Assembly: GCF_004168365.1 (NCBI RefSeq)
Contig: NZ_CP035704.1
Coordinates: 3,782,001-3,846,000 of the forward strand
Source: Pseudolysobacter antarcticus
GTDB taxonomy: Bacteria > Pseudomonadota > Gammaproteobacteria > Xanthomonadales > Rhodanobacteraceae
Length of the DNA stretch: 64,000 bases
Reading direction: 5' to 3'
Position 1 is the first letter of the stretch; every line of letters starts with the position of its first letter. The translations under genes and the position numbers were made by a program. This document shows positions 26,422 to 34,344 of this stretch, piece by piece. The notes under the pieces are model-generated. The model had not been told where the DNA came from, did no database searches, and saw only the letters and a list, made by a program, of their open reading frames with translations.

Positions 26422-27625
26422 TAGCCTCTCCTTTGGCGGCAGCATCAGGTTTCGATTTCGACTTGGCGGCATCGATCGCCGGCTTGTCGGATTTGAAATC
26501 ACGCGGACGCAGTTGCGCGATAAGATCGAAACGCTCTTTCTTGGTACGTGGATCGGGCTGGATCTGGCCCTGAAACGACGGATCGGCAATCACATCGGAC
26601 TGTTTCAGAGTATCAATCAGTTTCGCCGCGATCGCACTTTGCCCCTGGATTTCGAGCTTGCCCTTTTCGTCCACATTCAAACGCTCAAGAAATGTGTCGT
26701 CGGGCAGGCGCCGTGACAGATCATCCAGCAGCGCAACCATGTTCGGCGTTTCGGCTTTCTTGCGGCTCAGGAAGTTGGCCGAAGTAATCGTGTCCTGCAA
26801 GGTCCGGCGCAGATCGGAAACCTGCTTGGCGTCCTTGTTGGCCTTGTCTACTTCCTCGGTCATCGCGGCCACAGCTTGGGCGCGATTCGACAACGATTGC
26901 ACCATCACCACCAGCAGCAGCAATATCGCCGCCGCCGCCAAGGCGAGATTCAGGCGCAAACGCATGTCGCGGCGCTTGGCCCGACGATCCTGTGGTAGCA
27001 GATTTAATCCGGCACGACCGCTACCCGGCTGATCGCGCCAGCAGTCGACGCCGTCCAGCACCGCACCGGTGGTGGCGAGCGCGGCAAGTTCGTTATCGAG
27101 GACTCCGCGCGGCACCACGGTCAGATCCACACTCAGATTACGCCCGGCAGCATCACGCGCACCGGCCTGATAATCGAAATACACCTGGTCGGCCTTGAAC
27201 GGCGTCTGCCGGTCCATTTCAAATGCTAGCACCTGGCGCAAATTGTCTTCCGCCGCCGTGGGCAGCCACAAATTGCGATGCAAGGTGCGGGCGCGACTGA
27301 TGCAGAAATACACACGCAGATTCGGATCGGCGACCGCATTACGCAAGCGCGCAAAATTATCCTGCTGCTGCTCGGGCGTCAGCTCCAGCGCGATGCGGCC
27401 ATGCTCGCTGATCCGGTTCCCGGACTGACGCCACAGCACCAGTTCGCCCGGGTTGCGTTCGAGCAGCAAGGCTTCGCCGCGTTCGCCCAACGCGGCACGC
27501 CAGCGTTCGGGCAAAAAGGCAAAAAGCTCTCCGCCCCACCACGAAAAGAATCCGGGCAGTGGAGTTTTGGCATAGCGCGTCCGCAGTTGGACGAGCCCTT
27601 TTTTGAGCTGATCAGTAGGTGTCAT
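26396..27625 (-). CDS. gspL: T2SS inner-membrane platform protein L
   Basis: 409 residues from the ATG at 27625, whose A is the last base of the gspK stop. A cytoplasmic actin-like domain of about 235 residues ('RVYFCISRARTLHRNLWLP', 'EMDRQTPFKADQVYFDY', PilM/GspL type) precedes one transmembrane helix (about 240-262) and a periplasmic domain with coiled coil and a PilN-like fold. GspL recruits the GspE ATPase to the membrane and pairs with GspM. The C-terminal tail is Lys/Ala/Asp-rich and probably disordered. Confidence 0.92.
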   Translation of the reverse strand: MTPTDQLKKGLVQLRTRYAKTPLPGFFSWWGGELFAFLPERWRAALGERGEALLLERNPGELVLWRQSGNRISEHGRIALELTPEQQQDNFARLRNAVADPNLRVYFCISRARTLHRNLWLPTAAEDNLRQVLAFEMDRQTPFKADQVYFDYQAGARDAAGRNLSVDLTVVPRGVLDNELAALATTGAVLDGVDCWRDQPGSGRAGLNLLPQDRRAKRRDMRLRLNLALAAAAILLLLVVMVQSLSNRAQAVAAMTEEVDKANKDAKQVSDLRRTLQDTITSANFLSRKKAETPNMVALLDDLSRRLPDDTFLERLNVDEKGKLEIQGQSAIAAKLIDTLKQSDVIADPSFQGQIQPDPRTKKERFDLIAQLRPRDFKSDKPAIDAAKSKSKPDAAAKGEANAPDAGSK

Positions 27626-28542
27626 CAAGAGGCTTCGCCATCACGCCAGCGCAACACGACATACGGCCGACCCTCGTTACCGACACCGCCCATGCGAATG
27701 GTAGCGTCGAGCAGGGTACTGGCACCATTCGGGAGCGTGGCACGGGATTTAATACTATACGTGAGCCCGCCGCCATCTGCCACGATTGGCGTGCCGTCAG
27801 GGCCGGTAAGACCGGTTTGCGGGGTGCCGGCGGGTATCAGCTGGCGTTGCTGAATGATCTGGTTGGCCATGTCTGCCGTCATTCCGGGAGTAGACATCAA
27901 CGCCTCGAACGTCCCATACGCCAGACTAGCGTTGCCGCGGCCGGTATACAGCGTGATCGCGGGTTCAATGCGGCGATAGATTTCGTAGTTCATGCCGATC
28001 ACCTGCTGCATTTCAGACACCGTAGTGAACGGTTTGTTCGCGGGTCCATAGGCATAACCGGCGGATTTGTATTCGTTCAATTCGGCACCGTTTGGGGACA
28101 CCAGATCATCGGGATCGCGCCAGTCGATAATCGCCGCCGCGAGCTGGTCGGCCTTGGCCGGATCGATGCCGTTACCGACGAACATCTGCGTAAGAATGTT
28201 CACATCAGCGGTATTCAAATCGATCTTGCCGGAGTCGTCAGTGATCGCAACACTGACCTTGAAACCCTCGTATTCGAAATCATTCGGACGGCCATCCGCC
28301 ACCCAGCGCGTGGTTGGATCGGGCAGGCGCAACTGGAACACCGCGAGATTCAAACCCGCTTCAGCCGCATAACGCGCTCGCGTGGTATCAAACAAATGCC
28401 GTGCTTCGAGATTTTCGGTGCGTGCGATCAAGGCAAAACTGCCGAGCAGAATCGCGAGCAACGTGGTGATCCACATCACCAGGATCAGCGCCACGCCATG
28501 CTGCCGCGAAACGGCGATCAAATTTTTATCGCGACTAGACAT
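27625..28542 (-). CDS. gspK: T2SS minor pseudopilin K
   Basis: 305 residues from the ATG at 28542, overlapping the gspJ stop in a TAATG junction. The prepilin leader ends QHG|VALILV. As usual for GspK, the glutamate at +5 is missing. The large globular head contains 'DDSGKIDLNTADVNIL' and 'AAIIDWRDPDD', typical calcium/helix-hairpin-helix-like parts of the GspK alpha domain. GspK caps the pseudopilus tip together with GspI and GspJ. The longer frame to 28653 is gspJ sequence read in another phase. Confidence 0.94.
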   Translation of the reverse strand: MSSRDKNLIAVSRQHGVALILVMWITTLLAILLGSFALIARTENLEARHLFDTTRARYAAEAGLNLAVFQLRLPDPTTRWVADGRPNDFEYEGFKVSVAITDDSGKIDLNTADVNILTQMFVGNGIDPAKADQLAAAIIDWRDPDDLVSPNGAELNEYKSAGYAYGPANKPFTTVSEMQQVIGMNYEIYRRIEPAITLYTGRGNASLAYGTFEALMSTPGMTADMANQIIQQRQLIPAGTPQTGLTGPDGTPIVADGGGLTYSIKSRATLPNGASTLLDATIRMGGVGNEGRPYVVLRWRDGEAS

Positions 28543-29258
28543 TAACGCGCCGCTCCGTTGTTCAGCGGGTTGCCACGCGGTGTCGCGATAAAGCCATTGC
28601 GCTGTTGTGTGCTCGCGCCATCCATGACCAGCGCAATCTGCATGTCCGGCCATGCCACCAGCGCTTCGCGCGCCATTTCCAGATGGATGCGCACCATCAC
28701 CGGCGTCTTGCCCGGATCTTCCCAGCGATCGGTCCAGTCACCGAGTTCGCCTTGATCATTGTAGGTGCGGTATTCGAAACGGCCGGACTTGACCTGATCG
28801 ATCAGCACCTGCGGATCGAGATCGCTCAGCGTGAGTTTTTTTGCGTCGTAACCGGTCAGGATCACATTGCTGAAATACAGCTGCAAAGTGTTTCCCGCGG
28901 CGCGCTTGAGCTCGATTGTTTGCACGTACGCACCACCGTGCGATAGATAACCCGGCATCGGCGCAACAAAACGCATCATGTCGCGCGTGCCCTCGAAAAT
29001 TTTGTTCTCGCCGGTACTGTCGTCGTGATCGTAGGGCAACGGCAGAATGCGGCTGATCTGATGCCGCATGAACTCCTGCGACACACGCAGGCGATTGGTG
29101 CGCTCGACCGAAACCTCACCGGAAGCCATCGCTTTTGCCGCAGCACGCAGGCCGCTGTAACCCGCGCCGATCAATACCGCCAGCAAGACGATGGCAAGCA
29201 CCGTCTCCAGCAAGGTGAAGCCGCTGTTTGCACGCGGATGGATATGCAGATTCTTCAT
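28542..29258 (-). CDS. gspJ: T2SS minor pseudopilin J
   Basis: 238 residues. The prepilin leader MKNLHIHPRANSG is followed by FTLLETVLAIVLLAV, with Glu at +5 and the N-terminal hydrophobic helix. The head domain includes 'MMRFVAPMPGYLSHGG' and 'GRFEYRTYNDQGELGDW', typical of GspJ. It belongs to the pseudopilus-tip complex with GspI and GspK. The start overlaps the gspI stop in an ATGA junction. Confidence 0.94.
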   Translation of the reverse strand: MKNLHIHPRANSGFTLLETVLAIVLLAVLIGAGYSGLRAAAKAMASGEVSVERTNRLRVSQEFMRHQISRILPLPYDHDDSTGENKIFEGTRDMMRFVAPMPGYLSHGGAYVQTIELKRAAGNTLQLYFSNVILTGYDAKKLTLSDLDPQVLIDQVKSGRFEYRTYNDQGELGDWTDRWEDPGKTPVMVRIHLEMAREALVAWPDMQIALVMDGASTQQRNGFIATPRGNPLNNGAAR

Positions 29259-29713
29259 CCGCCGGGTTGTCCGGCAGGTTGAGGCGTATTCGCGCGCAAG
29301 GTCACGAAACGCGCCTGACGTTGCTGCGAGGTACCGTTCCAGCTGACGTTGAGATCGAGCTGATACAAATCGACGGGCGCGATTTGCTCGGCGGTAAATT
29401 GCGCTGCGGCCGGCGGCTGGAATTTGCTGATGCGCAGATCCCAGCGATAATTATTGTCGAAGCGACCGTTCGATCCGCCTTCCTTGAGGCGCTCGCCGAC
29501 GCCGACAACATCCAGCAATGACTGCGCCCACAACGCCGCCTGCGTATATTCGGCGGAGCGTCGCACGTTCTGGATCGAAGACGTCAACACGCCCATCAGC
29601 ACACTGAAACTGATCGCGAAAATCACGAACGCCGCGACCAGCTCGAGCAACGTGAATCCGCGCTGCTGCGGCAATCGGTTGTAGCGAAATGATCGGCGTT
29701 GAAGTGTCTGCAT
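29255..29713 (-). CDS. gspI: T2SS minor pseudopilin I
   Basis: 152 residues from the ATG at 29713; a TTG at 29758 overlapping the gspH stop would add 15 residues. The leader of 19 residues ends QQRG|FTLLELVAAFVIFAI, with Glu at +5. The rest has 'WAQSLLDVVG' and a short beta-sheet head. GspI nucleates the tip complex. No ribosome site is obvious before either start, so translation may be coupled to gspH. Confidence 0.9.
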   Translation of the reverse strand: MQTLQRRSFRYNRLPQQRGFTLLELVAAFVIFAISFSVLMGVLTSSIQNVRRSAEYTQAALWAQSLLDVVGVGERLKEGGSNGRFDNNYRWDLRISKFQPPAAAQFTAEQIAPVDLYQLDLNVSWNGTSQQRQARFVTLRANTPQPAGQPGG

Positions 29714-29754
29714 GGCGGGCGTTGTTGACCGGCATGGCGCGTACAAGTTCGCGT

Positions 29755-30207
29755 TCAATGCTGAATCTCCTCGCGCCCGACTTCACCCGTGAGCCAGCTC
29801 ACGTTGATATGCCATTCACGCTTGCCGAGATACACCGTGACGTGGCCACCGGTGGAACTGCCATCGGGATAAAAGCGGATCGAACCGGATTGCGCGCTGG
29901 TCAGCTCGTTGGTTGCCGTGAGCAAACCGAGGTGCATGCTTGGCGGCAGGCGCACGATCGCGCGACCCGGCGCCTTGTAGCTGTTGGTCTCGATATTCAG
30001 CTCGAAAATCTGCTGCTGGCCTTTGACGATCGCCTGACCACGCGTGTATTTGAGCATCGCCGCGAGATCGCGACTGGCCGCTTCGATCTTGGCGCTGGTC
30101 AGGCTTTTGCTGAAGCCGAATGACACCACGGCAATCGCGATGGCCAGCAACGCCATCACAGCGACCAGCTCCATCAGGCTGAAGCCGTGCTGGCGCGATG
30201 AGTTCAT
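29755..30207 (-). CDS. gspH: T2SS minor pseudopilin H
   Basis: 150 residues with a short leader, MNSSRQHG|FSLMELVAVMALLAI, Glu at +5. The head domain carries 'LAAMLKYTRGQAIVKGQQQI' and 'IRFYPDGSSTGGHVTV', both typical of GspH. It links the pseudopilus tip to the GspG shaft. It starts 36 bp after the gspG stop. Confidence 0.94.
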   Translation of the reverse strand: MNSSRQHGFSLMELVAVMALLAIAIAVVSFGFSKSLTSAKIEAASRDLAAMLKYTRGQAIVKGQQQIFELNIETNSYKAPGRAIVRLPPSMHLGLLTATNELTSAQSGSIRFYPDGSSTGGHVTVYLGKREWHINVSWLTGEVGREEIQH

Positions 30208-30243
30208 GGCGTACTGTGCCGAACGTTTGCTAGCAGCGCGGGA

Positions 30244-30711
30244 TTATTCCCAGCTGCCGACATCCTTGTTCAAGCTGTCGCCACCTGGGGCGCCATCCTT
30301 GCCGAGAAAAACGATGTCGAAATCGCCATGCTCGCCCGGCGCCTTGTACTGGTATGGATGGCCGAATGGATCTTTCAAATCCGAATCCTTGGCATACGGC
30401 CCGTTCCAGTTGCCGGCACTGCCCGGTCGCGTCAGCAGGTCGCCGAGCTGCGCAGGCGGGTTGCCATTGTCGAGAATATAGGCATTGATTTTCATTTCCA
30501 ACGCATGCAGCTGCGCCTTGCCCGCTCCGTATTTGCCCTTGTTGAAATTGTCCATGATTTTGCCGCCGACAATTCCCATAACCAAGCCGATCAAGACCAG
30601 CACAGCGATCATTTCGATCAAGGTAAAACCTTTCGTCCGCGACAGATTCGCGCGCGAGCCGAAACGCGCTATGCGTAACGCGCCATTCGATTGCATGTTC
30701 ATGTTTGTCAT
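30244..30711 (-). CDS. gspG: T2SS major pseudopilin G
   Basis: 155 residues; the ATG overlaps the gspF stop (ATGA). The cleavage site is RTKG|FTLIEMIAVLVLIGL with Glu at +5. The leader of 28 residues is longer than usual, so a start at one of the nearby Met codons (residues 4 or 6) is possible. The globular part has 'LLTRPGSAGNWNGPYAK' and 'LKDPFGHPYQYKAPGEHGDF', the conserved calcium-site region of GspG. It forms the pseudopilus shaft. Confidence 0.96.
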   Translation of the reverse strand: MTNMNMQSNGALRIARFGSRANLSRTKGFTLIEMIAVLVLIGLVMGIVGGKIMDNFNKGKYGAGKAQLHALEMKINAYILDNGNPPAQLGDLLTRPGSAGNWNGPYAKDSDLKDPFGHPYQYKAPGEHGDFDIVFLGKDGAPGGDSLNKDVGSWE

Positions 30712-31922
30712 CCTACGGATCCAGTCAGATCAAGAATCGGCAGCAGGATCGCCATCATCACAAAGGCGACTACCACCGTCATTATCACGGTTATCACCGG
30801 CACCAGCAGTGCCAGCAAACGATCAATGGTATTTTTGGTATCGTTATCGAAAGTATCGGCGACCTTGAGCAGCATGCCGTCGAGCGCGCCGGACTCTTCA
30901 CCGACACTGATCATCTGCAATGCGAGTTTCGGAAAGCGCTTGCTTTGTCCCAGCGAAAACCCGAGGCCCGAACCAGTTTTTACTTCTTCGGTCGCATTGG
31001 CGACCGCTTCAGCCATCGCGCTATTGCCGATTACATTGCGCACGATCGAAAGCGCGCTCAATAACGGAACACCATTCTTCAACAGAGTTCCCAACGTACG
31101 TGCAAAACGCGCAGTTTCGAGCTTGGTAAACAGCGGTCCGAGCAAACGCATGCTGAGCAAACGCTCATCGAATTTCAATCGCGATTCCGGCTGCGACAAC
31201 TGGCGCCGCACATAAGTCACTGCAAAAAACACCAGGGCAATCAATATCCACCAATAACTCGCCAGCACATTACTCACTGCTAGCACCATCTTGGTGATAA
31301 ATGGCAACTCGATATTCATGTCCTTGAACATCGGCATGAATTGCGGCACGACAAAAACTAGCAAGACGAACAACGCAAGAAATACCATCGCCACGAGGAT
31401 AGCCGGATAGATCAGCGCGTTGACGACGCTTTCCTTGAGCGCTTTCGCGCGCTCCAGATAATTCGCCAAACGCTCCAGCGTAGTATCGAGCGAACCACCG
31501 ATTTCACCTGCGCGCACCATGTTCACGTAGAGCCGCGAGAAAATGCCGTGTTCGACTTCGAGCGCGTCCGACAACGCCCCACCGCCACGCACTTGATCGC
31601 GTACACGCTCGATCACGCGACGCGCCTTTTCGTTCTCGGGCATGTCGAGCAAAATCTGCAGACCGCGATCCAGCGGCTGGCCCGCGCCCATCAACGTCGC
31701 GAGCTGCTGGGTGAACTGCAGCACTTCGGTCGGCCCCATCGCCGCACGCTTGAACATGCCACCGAGACCACTACCGTCGGCGCTGTCGGCCATGCGCACA
31801 TCCAGCGCAATGCTGCCGGCGTCCTGCAATTTTGAGACGACATCGTCGTTTGACGCGACTTCCATCTGGCCTTCGATGGTATCGCCGGCGGACGTGATCG
31901 CCTTGTAATAATACATAGCCAT
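30708..31922 (-). CDS. gspF: T2SS inner-membrane platform protein F
   Basis: 404 residues. Two GspF cytoplasmic helical domains (about 65-190 and 268-390) alternate with three transmembrane segments (about 165-190, 215-240, 375-398). 'SVGEESGALDGMLLKVAD' and 'RAGEIGGSLDTTLERLA' are the paired family signatures. GspF is the polytopic platform protein that couples the GspE ATPase to pseudopilus assembly. It begins seven bases after gspE. Confidence 0.96.
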   Translation of the reverse strand: MAMYYYKAITSAGDTIEGQMEVASNDDVVSKLQDAGSIALDVRMADSADGSGLGGMFKRAAMGPTEVLQFTQQLATLMGAGQPLDRGLQILLDMPENEKARRVIERVRDQVRGGGALSDALEVEHGIFSRLYVNMVRAGEIGGSLDTTLERLANYLERAKALKESVVNALIYPAILVAMVFLALFVLLVFVVPQFMPMFKDMNIELPFITKMVLAVSNVLASYWWILIALVFFAVTYVRRQLSQPESRLKFDERLLSMRLLGPLFTKLETARFARTLGTLLKNGVPLLSALSIVRNVIGNSAMAEAVANATEEVKTGSGLGFSLGQSKRFPKLALQMISVGEESGALDGMLLKVADTFDNDTKNTIDRLLALLVPVITVIMTVVVAFVMMAILLPILDLTGSVG

Positions 31923-31929
31923 CAGTGGC

Positions 31930-33675
31930 TCACGATTCCGAGGTCACGCGCAGCACTTCTTCGATCGTGGTCACGCCTTCGATGGCCTTGACCAGTCCAT
32001 CTTCGTACATCGTGCGCATGCCTTCTTCGCGAGCCTGAGTTTCGATCTTGCCCATGTCGCCGTGCTGCATCACGAGGCGCCGAATCGGATCGCTCATGAC
32101 GAGGAATTCCATGATCGTGGTACGACCGTGATAGCCGGTCGGCATCTGCGGTGTCGGCACCGGTTTGTACAGGTTCACCGGGCCTTCGGGCGCGAAACGG
32201 CGCAATCCGAATTCTTCGACGACCTCAGGCAAGGCTGGATACGCTTCGCGATGCGCAGGGTCGAGGCGGCGTACCAGACGCTGCGCCAGAATGCCGTTCA
32301 CGGTCGAGGTAAGCAGGTAATCTTCCACGCCCATATCGAGCAGACGCGTGATGCCACCCGCCGCGTTGTTGGTATGCAAGGTCGACAATACCAAGTGGCC
32401 GGTGAGCGCGGACTGGATCGCGATCTTCGCGGTTTCCAGATCACGCATTTCGCCGATCATGATGATGTCCGGATCCTGTCGCACGATCGAGCGCAACGCG
32501 TGCGAAAAGTCCAGCCCGATTTGCGGCTTGGCCTGGATCTGGTTGACGCCTTCGATCTGGTACTCGACCGGATCTTCAACCGTGATGATCTTGACATCAG
32601 CAGTGTTGAGTTTCGACAACGCCGTATACAGCGTTGTGGTTTTACCCGAACCGGTCGGACCGGTCACGAGCAAAATACCGTGCGGCATTTCCAGCACGCG
32701 CATGAAGCCGGCGAGAAACTGATCGGTGAAACCAAGCTTGTGGAAATCCAGCACGATCGATTCGCGATCAAGAATACGCATCACCACCGATTCGCCCCAC
32801 GACGTGGGCACGGTGGACACGCGCAGATCGAGCTCTTTGCCCTGCACGCGCAACATGATGCGGCCGTCCTGCGGCAGGCGGCGCTCGGCGATGTTGAGTT
32901 TGGCCATGATCTTGAGGCGTGAGATCACCGCGGCAGTCGATGCGGCCGGCGGTGACTCGACTTCGTGCAATACACCATCGACGCGATAGCGAACTTTCAG
33001 ACGATTTTCAAACGGTTCGATATGAATATCCGAGGCGCGACCTTCAACGGCGCGTTGAATAATCAGGTTGACCAGGCGGATCACCGGCGCTTCGGAAGCG
33101 AGATCGCGCAGGTGCTCGATATCGTCTTCGCTGCGATTGTTTTCGTCGGTCAGATTCTCGACGATCGTGCCCATCGCCGAGCGACCGGAGCCGTAATAAC
33201 GCTCGATCAGATCGTCGATCTCGGAGCGAAAACCAACCTTGACCTCGGCGGTTTTTCCGGTCGCGAGTTCGATCGCTTCGATCGGATAACGCTCGGCTGG
33301 ATCGGCCACGAGCAAGACGATGCCGTCGTCGCTCTCGCCGATTGGCACCATGTGATTCTGTTTCAAAAAGCGAATCGACACCTGCACGTTCGGCGGGGGC
33401 GATTCGGGAAATTCCTTCGCTGTGAGCAGCGGCAAGCTCAATACTTCGGCCAGCGCATCGCCCATGTCGCGCTCGGAAACCAGTCCGAGTCGGGTCAGCA
33501 GCGGAACCAGATTGCCTTCACCGCCCTCCTCGTGCAGGCGCCGCGCGCGCACGAGATCGGTTTCTTTCAGACGGCCGCGCGACACCAGAAACTGGCAGAT
33601 GCGTTCATCCAGCGCATCGGCTGCCAGAATGGTCTGGGCCGAAGGCGATGGCAGGTGGGCTGGTACTGCTGACAT
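31930..33675 (-). CDS. gspE: T2SS assembly ATPase E, without the zinc tetracysteine
   Basis: 581 residues, first gene of the T2SS operon. The N-terminal domain (about 1-165) is the GspL-binding region. The ATPase core has Walker A GPTGSGKT (339-346), the Asp box 'VEDPVEYQ' (366-373), Walker B 'IIMIGEMRD' (404-412) and the His box 'TGHLVLSTLHTN' (425-436). All appear intact. The C-terminal subdomain where most GspE proteins carry a CxxC...CxxC zinc site (about 467-520) contains no cysteine here; the only Cys in the protein is residue 27. 'MPTGYHGRTTIMEFL' otherwise preserves the module's end. GspE powers secretion at the cytoplasmic face. Confidence 0.96.
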   Translation of the reverse strand: MSAVPAHLPSPSAQTILAADALDERICQFLVSRGRLKETDLVRARRLHEEGGEGNLVPLLTRLGLVSERDMGDALAEVLSLPLLTAKEFPESPPPNVQVSIRFLKQNHMVPIGESDDGIVLLVADPAERYPIEAIELATGKTAEVKVGFRSEIDDLIERYYGSGRSAMGTIVENLTDENNRSEDDIEHLRDLASEAPVIRLVNLIIQRAVEGRASDIHIEPFENRLKVRYRVDGVLHEVESPPAASTAAVISRLKIMAKLNIAERRLPQDGRIMLRVQGKELDLRVSTVPTSWGESVVMRILDRESIVLDFHKLGFTDQFLAGFMRVLEMPHGILLVTGPTGSGKTTTLYTALSKLNTADVKIITVEDPVEYQIEGVNQIQAKPQIGLDFSHALRSIVRQDPDIIMIGEMRDLETAKIAIQSALTGHLVLSTLHTNNAAGGITRLLDMGVEDYLLTSTVNGILAQRLVRRLDPAHREAYPALPEVVEEFGLRRFAPEGPVNLYKPVPTPQMPTGYHGRTTIMEFLVMSDPIRRLVMQHGDMGKIETQAREEGMRTMYEDGLVKAIEGVTTIEEVLRVTSES

Positions 33676-33707
33676 GGGTTATCGTCTGACCTTGGATGAC
33701 TTTCGAC

Positions 33708-34343
33708 CTATTCGCTACGAATAGGTTCCTGAGGTGGTTCCTGAGGTGGTCGCGTAAGTTCTTCGACCAAGCCGCGATTAAACACGATCCACATTGCCGC
33801 AGGCACAATCGCCGGCAGCATGAGATAGCCCAACTGGTAACAAAGGGCAATCACTTCCGCGGAAATACCATGTCGCGCAACGATGGCGGCGCCGGACGGC
33901 CCGGCCTCCATGCCGAGATATTTCAGCAGCTCCCAATACACACCCCAAGCCTGACTGACACTGATCACGCACAATCCGGCGACAAGCTGCCAGGTGCGTT
34001 GGCGACCGCTCAACGGCGCGGCCAACACCAGCCCGGCGAACAGCGGCAGCGCATAACCGTACACCATCGGATTGATCGGAATTGCATCGATCACGAATGT
34101 GCGTCCGCTGGCCGGATCGATCTGCGGCCCGAGCAATGGCACGAAGTTGATCACCACGGTGTGCAGCTTGCTGTCGAACACGAGGCTCGCGGCACTGATC
34201 GCATCCGCCAGAAAATGCGCAACGGCCCAACGCACGATGCAGAACGCCGGAAACACCAGCGGCCCGGCAAAATAAAACCACGCAAAAAAGCACAGCGGCA
34301 GCCACAGGAAACCCGATAGCACAAAGCGGCGCAGCGGGCTCAT
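33708..34343 (-). CDS. polytopic membrane protein, possibly exosortase-associated
   Basis: 211 residues with about four hydrophobic segments (near 8-42, 95-112, 118-135, 165-188) and a periplasmic-looking loop 'FDSKLHTVVINFVPLLGPQI' between the first and second. Its N-terminus ('FVLSGFLWLPLCFFAWFYFA') resembles the membrane proteins annotated beside exosortase H in Xanthomonadales, but no exosortase is in the window, so this is tentative. The C-terminus includes a duplicated PQEP unit from a 12-bp tandem repeat. It starts two bases after the purL stop and ends 32 bp before gspE, linking purL and the T2SS on one strand. Confidence 0.75.
   Translation of the reverse strand: MSPLRRFVLSGFLWLPLCFFAWFYFAGPLVFPAFCIVRWAVAHFLADAISAASLVFDSKLHTVVINFVPLLGPQIDPASGRTFVIDAIPINPMVYGYALPLFAGLVLAAPLSGRQRTWQLVAGLCVISVSQAWGVYWELLKYLGMEAGPSGAAIVARHGISAEVIALCYQLGYLMLPAIVPAAMWIVFNRGLVEELTRPPQEPPQEPIRSE
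33724..33747. repeat. 12-bp tandem duplication within the 33708 gene
   Basis: Two exact copies of a 12-base unit (33724-33735, 33736-33747) encode PQEP twice at the C-terminus of the membrane protein. The unit preserves the frame, so copy number could vary without harming the gene. Confidence 0.8.
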
Positions 34344-34344
34344 C

